This document shows, in pieces, positions 27,001 to 33,624 of a stretch of 35,120 nucleotides of DNA. Position numbers and translations under genes: made by a program. Position 1 is the stretch's first letter; every line of letters begins with the position of its first letter. The DNA lies in assembly GCA_964635965.1 (NCBI GenBank), contig CAZWQX010000024.1, forward strand, positions 1 to 35,120. Reading direction: 5' to 3'. A model generated the notes under the pieces. That model was not told where the DNA came from, did not search any database, and saw only the letters and a list, made by a program, of their open reading frames with translations. This DNA is from JAKVAV01 sp964635965 (GTDB taxonomy: Bacteria; Bacteroidota; Bacteroidia; Flavobacteriales_D; Cryomorphaceae).

Positions 27001-28002
27001 TATGTAGAGATTGCCAAGGCTGTCGGCAATCAAGCTGTGTGGCAGTTCATCACCACTACCGCCTAAGTAGGTACTGTATTCTAAGTCCGTCCCTTCAAGG
27101 TTGAATTTGGAAATGGCGATATCTGTACCCGGAATTGTTCCGGCGCCAACTCCTCCTGCCCAATTTACCTGATAAGCTCCGGTCGTAACGGGGTACTGAG
27201 TGCCAAAGGCCGTGCTGCCTGAGTAAAGGTGTCCGTCAATATCAAAGGTTGCGGAATAACCAAAATTGTCGGAGAAAGAACCCGAATAAGTGCTGAAAAC
27301 GAGCTCAGGATCAATGATCAGTTCATATTCAGGGTTGTAGTCTCCAAGAACAAAAGAAACCTCTCTACCTTCTACCGAGTACGAACAAACTACTCTTTCT
27401 ACTTGGTCGTTAATAACCTGATAAGCAAATGGCTCTGATTCTATAATTTTCCCCAGCGAAGTTTTTAGCTCTAATTCTCCTTTGTTATTCAACCTGGGTT
27501 TAACCCCTTCATAAACAATGGTTATTTCCGATGGGTCACCGCTTGGTTTTACGATGAAGTCGTATTTGAGATTGTTCCTGGAATAGATTTTTAAATCGAT
27601 TCCTTCATATATACCAGGGTACCGGATTTCCTCGAATGCAAGTGCCCCTTTACCAACTTTACCTCTGGTGTAGAAGGAGTAGAAAGTTTTGAAAGGTTTT
27701 TGACCTTCAACGCAGAGTGCATTCGCTCCGGCCAAGGTCATTTTGTAGGCATGGCACTTCAATTTGTCGGGAACAGGAATCGGCTCTATTCCTCTATGCG
27801 AGCCAAAAACAGACGATACCGTTTCAGAGTCGTAAAAATCAAAAAGCAAAGCCCCATTTTCGGCATAGAAGTATCCTCCGGCAATTTCGGCGCGGAAATT
27901 TACGTTATCCGGCCATTGTCCTTTGTTTTCAATGAATCGATATTGGGCGAACAGCCCCGCAGAGAATAGTAGGAAGAACGTGGCGAGTAGGGCGCGTTTC
28001 AT
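24007..28002 (-). CDS. SBBP/PKD-repeat surface protein with T9SS type B domain
   Basis: 1331 residues from the ATG at 28002, chosen because it opens the signal peptide MKRALLATFFLLFSAGLFAQ; the longer frame to 28164 overlaps the divergent J-domain gene. Residues ~20-230 match the N-terminal domain that precedes SBBP propellers (FIENKGQWPDNVNFRAEI). About 240-690 are SBBP-type beta-propeller repeats (STYLGGSGDE, GTTGSADFPVT, STFIGGDGDD). A PKD domain lies at ~740-830 (FINTSETF...YLWTFPNG...YEVELIISD), then several Cys-containing Ig-like segments. The end is a T9SS type B domain with NAFTPNGDGENDVVF and IFNRWGEEVF, closing LIR. It heads the second surface module with PorP/SprF and OmpA genes. 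Confidence 0.9.
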   Translation of the reverse strand: MKRALLATFFLLFSAGLFAQYRFIENKGQWPDNVNFRAEIAGGYFYAENGALLFDFYDSETVSSVFGSHRGIEPIPVPDKLKCHAYKMTLAGANALCVEGQKPFKTFYSFYTRGKVGKGALAFEEIRYPGIYEGIDLKIYSRNNLKYDFIVKPSGDPSEITIVYEGVKPRLNNKGELELKTSLGKIIESEPFAYQVINDQVERVVCSYSVEGREVSFVLGDYNPEYELIIDPELVFSTYSGSFSDNFGYSATFDIDGHLYSGSTAFGTQYPVTTGAYQVNWAGGVGAGTIPGTDIAISKFNLEGTDLEYSTYLGGSGDELPHSLIADSLGNLYIFGTTGSADFPVTDGAYQTTFLGGAPTLLGGVGIDYNEGADIIVAALSANGQDLIASTYVGGTENDGTNTSLALKYNYADEVRGEIEIDVNGNILVGSCTDSDDFPISTNALQNSKGAGQDGVFFVLNPEMTTLLASTFIGGDGDDAVYSIHYESAEEVTLGGGTDSEDLAVPENAYQSEFQGGQSDGFLLTVNEQATVIQSGTYLGTNQYDQIYFVERDALGAPHVFGQTESTGTELFINANYGQEGRGMFVSKFNGNLESLIWSTTFGNSVGTPPLSPVAFAVDICNRIYLSGWGGAVNTQGNTLNLEVTDDALQSSTDGSDFYFMVLDGDANGLTFASFYGGNQSAEHVDGGTSRFDRGGKIYQAVCAGCGSNDDFPIAPANALSPTNNSTNCNLGVAKIDFDLPLVLADYETDDICLPGPVTFINTSETFADGNPTYLWTFPNGDEFTTENVDYQFNSPGTYEVELIISDPLACNLSDTIVQTVSVFSELELDVPSQVINCDTSVFEIEANTSGTATFYTWAEDVNFTDVILAGETDSVLTYSSIDPTTIYLEVDNGLCTEVRPIFLAPPILAELSIGDTVLCNTDVVEVSVEILNDWAEVDILWIPETDVIEGQGTETATFLIPEGLGISAIIENEFGCLAGPKATIETFDIALLAPDDTLLCTDEELTLTAISFGTAEEFIWSNNPDFSDPLNPPTDSVITITPGALELYYILVNNNGCALQDTVAVSLLEAGTSISPDQFICQGDTALIFVSNDFPGSNLSHVWEPDELILSGQGTSIITSIIEETTTFSVVSTTEDGCTVENSSTILPSPLGGETIDATANPVAIVVGESSQLSVVPINEEYFYQWEPPDFLDNPFLNNPTSTPSETIEYIVTIIDADPNGLCQKSDTVIVQVFDFLCGTPNIFVPNAFTPNGDGENDVVFVRGGGITDIKFSIFNRWGEEVFYTEDQSVGWDGTYKGDLAEPAVFVYHLEAVCDEGETFFGKGNITLIR

Positions 28003-28088
28003 TTTTTTCGTTGATGCTGAAAATACAAATTTCCACCTAAGGGGTTCGCTATAACTTTTGAGCAAGATCGATTTCTTAACTTTCCACT

Positions 28089-28643
28089 TTGAGGTTTTTC
28101 GATAAATATTACCAGGTCTTGGAATTGGGTCCAAACGCCAGTGATGCTGATATAAAAACAGCATACAGACGCTTGGCCAAGAAGTACCACCCTGACAGAA
28201 GTGGGACGAGAGAGACCCGCGAACAATTCATTGCCATCAATGAAGCCTACGAAGTTTTGATGAAGCGCGATGAAATGGTGAGAGATGCAATAAAGCGTTA
28301 CCAAGACAAGCAAAAAGGAAGAAATCCGAAACAAGCCAAACCGTTCAATGCCAGACAAAGAGCCAAGACTCACGCCGATATGAGGTATGAAGAGTTTGTC
28401 AAATCTCCCATTTACAAAACGGCTATGGTTATGGATTCGGCCTTTGATTATATATTCTTATTCTTGGGTTTCATGATGATTTTGGCACCCTTTATCGGCT
28501 ATGTAGCGGATACTATTAATCCAAAAAATGAAGATGTTGAGCCCGAATTTCATGTTCTACCCATATTTTTGGGGGCCGGCTTTCTATATGGGGTCTGGTA
28601 TTTTCTTTTCAGACCAAAAAGACTCAAACAAAAACAAAAATGA
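28089..28643 (+). CDS. J-domain protein with C-terminal membrane segments
   Basis: 184 residues. The J domain (residues 4-60) has helix II and the HPD motif at 34-36 (KKYHPDRSG), then NEAYEVL; HPD stimulates the ATPase of DnaK/Hsp70. A basic linker (~65-100) is followed by two membrane spans at ~118-140 and ~157-174 and a lysine-rich tail. There is no Gly/Phe-rich region or zinc finger, so it is a class C J protein tethered to the membrane. The start is TTG at 28089, the only start between an in-frame TAA at 28077 and the J domain. The stop overlaps the start of the S46 peptidase gene (ATGA), so the two are coupled. Confidence 0.88.
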   Translation: MRFFDKYYQVLELGPNASDADIKTAYRRLAKKYHPDRSGTRETREQFIAINEAYEVLMKRDEMVRDAIKRYQDKQKGRNPKQAKPFNARQRAKTHADMRYEEFVKSPIYKTAMVMDSAFDYIFLFLGFMMILAPFIGYVADTINPKNEDVEPEFHVLPIFLGAGFLYGVWYFLFRPKRLKQKQK

Positions 28644-30850
28644 GATTATCCTTACTGAGTGTTCTTTTTACAGTTTTCATTTTCAATTCGTCCGTTGCTC
28701 ATGAGGGTATGTGGATGCCAAATACGCTGGCAAAACTTGTGATTGATGATATGCATGATGCGGGCCTCAAATTAACCGCTGAAGAGATATATTCCATCAA
28801 TCAGAGCAGCCTGAAAGATGCCATTGTGCTTTTCGGGGGAGGTTGTACAGGTGAGATTATTTCGGATCAAGGCCTCTTACTTACCAATCATCACTGTGGC
28901 TATGGGCAAATTCAGTACCACTCTTCGTTGGAAAATGACTATTTGAAGAATGGATTTTGGGCAATGAACAGAGACGAAGAGCTCGCAAATCCGGGTTTAA
29001 CGGCAACTTTTGTTGTTCGAATTGAAGATGTTACCGAAAGGATTAATAAAGCGGTAATGAATCTTCCTGACAACCAGCAGGCCGCTGCTTTGACCGAACA
29101 GGTGAAGCTAATCGAAGAGGAAGCAACTGCAGGTACCTCTTACCGCGCCCAGGTAAAACCTTTCTTTTATGGTAATGCCTATTATCTGATCGTGACGGAA
29201 ACTTTCACCGATGTGAGATTGGTTGGAGCCCCACCATCCTCAATTGGGAAATTTGGTGGAGATACAGATAATTGGGAATGGCCCAGACACACGGGCGACT
29301 TTTCGCTTTTCCGAATTTATGCGGATGCCAATAATCAACCTGCAGAGTATGCTGAGACAAATGTTCCATATACACCGAAGCAAAGCTTGGAAATTGATAT
29401 GAGCGGTCTGGAGCCAGGTGATTTTACAATGGTTTTCGGTTTTCCAGGAAGGACTTTTCAGTACCTGTCCAGCTATGCCGTTGACTATGTGATCAATGTC
29501 CAAAACCCTTCAAGAATAGACATGCGCGAAGCTAGTCTCGCCGTCATCGATCGGGCAATGGAAAGTTCTGATGCCGATAGAATCAAATATGCGGCTAAGC
29601 AATCCAGAATAAGCAATGCATACAAAAAGTGGATTGGTCAGAACATGGGGCTGGAGCGTTACCGCGCTTTAGAAATGAAGAGAGAAAAAGAAGCGGAGTT
29701 CGCAGCTAGACTCGCAGAATCCCCGGCAGCTCCAAAGAATCAAGGCCTTTTGGCTAACCTTGAAGAACTTTACTCAAATAGCAGAGACTACCAGCTTTCA
29801 AGGGACTACCTCATTGAGTTTTACTATTACGGCCCTGAGGCCCTGCGCTTCTCAATGAATTTTAAGAATGTAATTGAGAACTACGACAGCCTTGAAGCAA
29901 ATGGTCTTTGGTCTGAAGAACTGGAAAAATTGAATGGAACAATGGAAGGATTTTACAAGAACTATAATCCCGAAATTGACGAGGCGATTTTTCGGGTTCA
30001 GGCCCCATTGTTTATTGCAGGATGTCCTTCCATCATGACGAAGGAGACACTCCTTTACTCCAAAATGGAAGCCTCAGTTAAAGAGAAGAATCAGGTCCAA
30101 TTAATTTACGAAGAGTCCATTTTCGATAATCAAGAAGAACTATCAGAACTATTGAAAAAGTCTGGTAAAAAAGTAGCAAAAGAATTAGCGGATGATCCGA
30201 TCTACATCATTGCGAGCGAGCTTCTCGATAATTACTTAGGTAAGGTTCGATCAGGATATGCGGAATTCCAAGAGAATGAGGGCATGTTGATGAAAGAATA
30301 CCTTCGCCTTACCATGGAACTATTCCCCGATGAAGATTATTGGCCTGATGCGAATAGTACGATGCGTCTTACCTACGGTAAAATGGAAGGATCCCAGCCA
30401 CAAGATGGAATGGGCTATACACCTTACACCACTCTTGAAGGGATTTTTTACAAATACGTTCCCGGAGACAAGGAATTTGATGTACCCGAAAAACTTTTAG
30501 AACTCTACCATGAACAAGACTATGGACCCTATGCAACCAATGGCGAAATGCGCGTTTGTTTTTTAGGTTCAAATCATACCACAGGAGGAAACTCGGGTAG
30601 CCCTGCCTTGAATGACAGAGGACAGTTGGTTGGGTTAAACTTTGATAGAACCTGGGAGAGCACCATGAGCGATATCATGTTCAATTCAGAGATTTGTCGC
30701 AATATCATGGTCGATGCCAAGTACATCTTATTTATCGTTGACAAATTTGCAGGAGCCGGCCATCTGGTGGAAGAAATGAACTTGGTCTACCCCGAAAAGA
30801 CTCCAAAGGAGGTGAACGACATTCCTATTCCTGTAGAAACCGAGAACTAA
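28640..30850 (+). CDS. dpp11: S46 dipeptidyl peptidase, DPP11 type
   Basis: 736 residues with signal peptide (to ~SVA20). The S46 catalytic triad is His85 (TNHHCGYGQ), Asp220 (RHTGDFS) and Ser652 (GGNSGSPALN). The residue 18 positions after the serine is Arg670 in the motif NFDR. In Porphyromonas DPP11 the equivalent Arg673 gives preference for Asp/Glu at P1, whereas DPP7 has Gly, so acidic specificity is expected. The GDTDNWEWPRH segment is also family-typical. These periplasmic enzymes release dipeptides for amino-acid nutrition. It lies between the J-domain gene (4-base overlap) and phhB (12 bases) in one likely operon. Confidence 0.93.
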   Translation: MRLSLLSVLFTVFIFNSSVAHEGMWMPNTLAKLVIDDMHDAGLKLTAEEIYSINQSSLKDAIVLFGGGCTGEIISDQGLLLTNHHCGYGQIQYHSSLENDYLKNGFWAMNRDEELANPGLTATFVVRIEDVTERINKAVMNLPDNQQAAALTEQVKLIEEEATAGTSYRAQVKPFFYGNAYYLIVTETFTDVRLVGAPPSSIGKFGGDTDNWEWPRHTGDFSLFRIYADANNQPAEYAETNVPYTPKQSLEIDMSGLEPGDFTMVFGFPGRTFQYLSSYAVDYVINVQNPSRIDMREASLAVIDRAMESSDADRIKYAAKQSRISNAYKKWIGQNMGLERYRALEMKREKEAEFAARLAESPAAPKNQGLLANLEELYSNSRDYQLSRDYLIEFYYYGPEALRFSMNFKNVIENYDSLEANGLWSEELEKLNGTMEGFYKNYNPEIDEAIFRVQAPLFIAGCPSIMTKETLLYSKMEASVKEKNQVQLIYEESIFDNQEELSELLKKSGKKVAKELADDPIYIIASELLDNYLGKVRSGYAEFQENEGMLMKEYLRLTMELFPDEDYWPDANSTMRLTYGKMEGSQPQDGMGYTPYTTLEGIFYKYVPGDKEFDVPEKLLELYHEQDYGPYATNGEMRVCFLGSNHTTGGNSGSPALNDRGQLVGLNFDRTWESTMSDIMFNSEICRNIMVDAKYILFIVDKFAGAGHLVEEMNLVYPEKTPKEVNDIPIPVETEN

Positions 30851-30862
30851 ATTGATGACCAA

Positions 30863-31102
30863 ATGAGCGACTGGAGAGAAGAGAATAATCAACTAGTCAA
30901 GGAATTCTTATTCAAGGATTTCTCCGAGGCATTTTCGTTTATGACCAGGGTGGCCATTGAGGCTGAAAAAGCGGGTCACCATCCCGAGTGGTTTAACGTT
31001 TACAATCGCGTCGAAATCCGACTCAGCACGCATGATGCGGGAAATATCGTCACCGAAATGGATCTCAATCTGGCGAAGAGAATTGATGCGCTTTTGGCAT
31101 AA
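30863..31102 (+). CDS. phhB: Pterin-4a-carbinolamine dehydratase
   Basis: A 79-residue single-domain enzyme with the family motif GHHPEW(F)NVYN and catalytic histidines 39, 40 and 57, at the spacing of DCoH (61, 62, 79 in the mammalian protein). It dehydrates 4a-hydroxytetrahydropterin formed by aromatic amino-acid hydroxylases so that the cofactor can be recycled; no such hydroxylase is in the window. It is shorter than most (about 95-105) because the N-terminal helix is trimmed. It is the last gene before a strong terminator. Confidence 0.93.
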   Translation: MSDWREENNQLVKEFLFKDFSEAFSFMTRVAIEAEKAGHHPEWFNVYNRVEIRLSTHDAGNIVTEMDLNLAKRIDALLA

Positions 31103-31134
31103 AAAAAAGCCCCGCAATTAGCGAGGCTTTTTTT
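31103..31134. terminator. Intrinsic terminator between phhB and the DUF1573 gene
   Basis: GCCCCGC-aatta-GCGAGGC (one mismatch) flanked by A and T tracts directly after the phhB stop; symmetric, so probably used by both converging genes. Confidence 0.8.
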
Positions 31135-31150
31135 GATGAAGATGTTTTAA

Positions 31151-31729
31151 TTACATCGTCGCTTCCAGCACGTTTGCTCTAATTGTAAGAACAGATTTGT
31201 CCGGAACGGTATTCGCTGTAATAGTAACGTTTTTGGTCTGCTGGTTCTTTTGCTTTCCAGGTTTGTAAACAACCTTTATTTCTCCTGCTTCTCCCGGAGG
31301 GATTGGCTCTTTTGGATATTCAGGCACCGTACAGCCGCAAGAACCCTTTGCGTTTTCAATAATCAGTGGTTCAGTTCCCGTATTGGTGAAACTAAAAATC
31401 TTTGTGTTTTCAGAGTCTTGAGAAATCGTTCCGAAATCGTGATCTGTTTCAACAAATTTGATGCTTGTAACAGGTCCTGCCGGTTCATTGATTGAGGCTG
31501 TTGTTTTGAATGGGTCAACAACTTCTTGCGTTTTTTTCTCAATCTGTGCCTTTTTACTGGCATCAGTACTCTTCTGGGGAGTTGAAACTGCCGCCGTTCT
31601 TTCGAAGTTACTTCGAGCAGAAGATGGATCGGCGTAAGAAGGACCGTCGTCGGTCACCAGAATCACAGTATTAACTACTAATAGAGCAGCGATGAATACA
31701 AGTAGTCCGGTTTTAATGCTTTCGCTCAT
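31151..31729 (-). CDS. Membrane-anchored DUF1573 protein
   Basis: 192 residues from the ATG at 31729 (an ATG at 31759 would add ten polar residues before the membrane segment). An N-terminal anchor at ~6-26 (GLLVFIAALLVVNTVILV) is followed by a low-complexity linker to ~85, then a DUF1573 Ig-like domain. That domain shows DHDFGTI, FSFTNTGTEPLII, the hallmark GSCGCTVP, then PPGEAGEIKVVYKPG and NVTITANT. These domains are widespread in Bacteroidota envelopes, and their role is unknown. It ends next to the phhB terminator and lies 69 bases downstream of the S41 protease gene on the same strand, possibly in one operon. Confidence 0.9.
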   Translation of the reverse strand: MSESIKTGLLVFIAALLVVNTVILVTDDGPSYADPSSARSNFERTAAVSTPQKSTDASKKAQIEKKTQEVVDPFKTTASINEPAGPVTSIKFVETDHDFGTISQDSENTKIFSFTNTGTEPLIIENAKGSCGCTVPEYPKEPIPPGEAGEIKVVYKPGKQKNQQTKNVTITANTVPDKSVLTIRANVLEATM

Positions 31730-31798
31730 TTGGTCTTGCTTTTTTAATTTGACATGCAAAATTATAAAATACCTCTACGGATTCCGAACGATGAGGTT

Positions 31799-33412
31799 CT
31801 AAAAACGGTTTTGGGCAAGATTGAATTCCTCATAATCTCCTTGCTGCAACAATTCCAGCGCCTTATTGTAAGTACCCCAGTACGGATTAAAAACTTGGTA
31901 GTAGGCGCTGAAATCCCAAAGATTTCTTGCTATCAAAGCTTTGAGGCGTCCTTCAATCATGTCTTTTGAACGATCGAAGTCCTCTTCATTCCAGTCAAGT
32001 TCGTTGTCCTCTTCAAGTGCATATTCCTTTAGATCGGGAATAATTTCAGAAACGTCGTAGTTCGCAATATACTCTTCAACCGTTGAGTGGGTCTTCATCA
32101 ATTTTTTTCGGTTCCTGTTTGTGTATGTAATAGCAAACGAATTCATGATACCCAGCCGTATCAGATCATTATTCAGATCAGAGGATCCCGTTGTATCCAA
32201 AGGCACAAACACATCGGGTAAAATTCCACCCCCACCATAAACAACTCTTTTATTGTCAGTAAAATATTTCAATGAATCAGGGAAATCCAAACTGTCTAAA
32301 GACCACATTTCACCACTTTCATATCGCTCATATTTTTCTTTATAATACGCTTCTAGTCCCTCATCGTATGGTTTCTGTATACATCTTCCGCTGGGTGTAT
32401 AGTACTTTTGGGTGGTAAGACGCACGTAACTGCCATCGGGAAGTGGGATGGGACGTTGAACAAGTCCTTTTCCAAATGTTCTTCTTCCTACAATCAATCC
32501 ACGATCCCAGTCTTGAATAGCCCCTGAGACAATTTCTGAAGCACTTGCAGATCCTTCGTTGGTGAGAACAATCAAACGACCATCTTCAAAATCTCCCTTA
32601 GCCGTCGCAATCATTTCTCTTCGGGGGTAGCTTCTTCCCTCAGTGTAAACGATCAGTTTGTTAGCGTCAAGAAACTCGTCAGCCAACTGCTTACTCGTTT
32701 CCAATAAACCGCCGCCATTGCCTTGAAGATCCAATATAAGGTCTTCCATTCCTTGTTCTTTGAGAGAGCCGATTGCCGCATGAAATTCCTCCATCGTGGT
32801 TTTCGAAAACCGATTGATCTTGATGTAGCCTATTTTATCCGTGGCCATGTAGGATGCGTCCAAACTGTAAAGTGGGATTTCATCTCGTACGATATCGAAA
32901 ATCAATACTTTGGTTTGTCCACGCCTTCTGACTCCCACTGTAACCTCTGTTCCTTTAGCCCCTCTTAGGCTGGAAGTTACATCAGAATTAGTAATGCCAG
33001 TACCTGCTACATTCTCGCCGTCAATGCTGACAATCTTATCTCCCGCCATGATTCCCAGAGAATAACTGGGGCCTCCGGGAATAGGTGAAATAACTGTGAT
33101 CGTATCTCTTAGAATGTTGAATTGTATTCCAATACCTTCAAAATTACCTTCAAGACCTTCATTGGCCCTTTCAACGTCTTTGGCAGGAATATATACACTA
33201 TGGGGATCCAACTCACTGAGAACATCCCTGATTGCATCGTCAACAACATCTTCCAATTGAATACTGTCTACATAGCTGTTTTCCAGGTGATAAAGTAAAG
33301 CTGTGATTTTTTCGGCCGAAGTTCTAAAATCGGCCTTTTCTTTATCCTGAGCACAAAGAACTGAAGTGAGACCTATGGCCATCACCAATAGTGTGATGAT
33401 TCTTTTATTCAT
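31799..33412 (-). CDS. ctpA: S41 family C-terminal processing peptidase
   Basis: 537 residues from the ATG at 33412, which opens a signal peptide (MNKRIITLLVMAIGLTSVLCAQ); an upstream ATG at 33472 gives an unlikely extension. The PDZ domain at ~88-172 has GIGIQFNI and PGGPSYSLGIMAGDKI. The S41 core holds LDLQGNGGGLL, NEGSASASEIVSGAIQDW with catalytic Ser290, and FGKGLVQ with Lys315, 25 residues later as in E. coli Prc. The C-terminal ~130 residues are the helical extension common in Bacteroidota. Such proteases trim or degrade exported proteins from their C-termini in the periplasm. The symbol is generic within this family. Confidence 0.92.
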   Translation of the reverse strand: MNKRIITLLVMAIGLTSVLCAQDKEKADFRTSAEKITALLYHLENSYVDSIQLEDVVDDAIRDVLSELDPHSVYIPAKDVERANEGLEGNFEGIGIQFNILRDTITVISPIPGGPSYSLGIMAGDKIVSIDGENVAGTGITNSDVTSSLRGAKGTEVTVGVRRRGQTKVLIFDIVRDEIPLYSLDASYMATDKIGYIKINRFSKTTMEEFHAAIGSLKEQGMEDLILDLQGNGGGLLETSKQLADEFLDANKLIVYTEGRSYPRREMIATAKGDFEDGRLIVLTNEGSASASEIVSGAIQDWDRGLIVGRRTFGKGLVQRPIPLPDGSYVRLTTQKYYTPSGRCIQKPYDEGLEAYYKEKYERYESGEMWSLDSLDFPDSLKYFTDNKRVVYGGGGILPDVFVPLDTTGSSDLNNDLIRLGIMNSFAITYTNRNRKKLMKTHSTVEEYIANYDVSEIIPDLKEYALEEDNELDWNEEDFDRSKDMIEGRLKALIARNLWDFSAYYQVFNPYWGTYNKALELLQQGDYEEFNLAQNRF

Positions 33413-33624
33413 GTAATTCCTTCTTTCAAACTTTAAAGATAACGCTTTAGCACCGCTAAATGGTTGCTGCATCCCTGTTAAAACAGGTTAAACAGCCTTG
33501 TATGACCTAAACGATTATTACCGACGAAGGTTCGCTCCGTTGCCCGGTGTATGTCAAGTGAAACTTCCCTGTCGTTCAGTCGTATACGAAAAGATTAATT
33601 CCTTCTGCGAGGAAAACGATTTCT

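Noticed and set aside
28040..28070. Promoter for the J-domain gene at TATAACTTTTG
   Set aside because: One base too long for the TAnnTTTG element and no -33 motif at the right distance.
33413..33472. Longer start for the S41 protease at 33472
   Set aside because: It would put 20 polar residues before a clean signal peptide.
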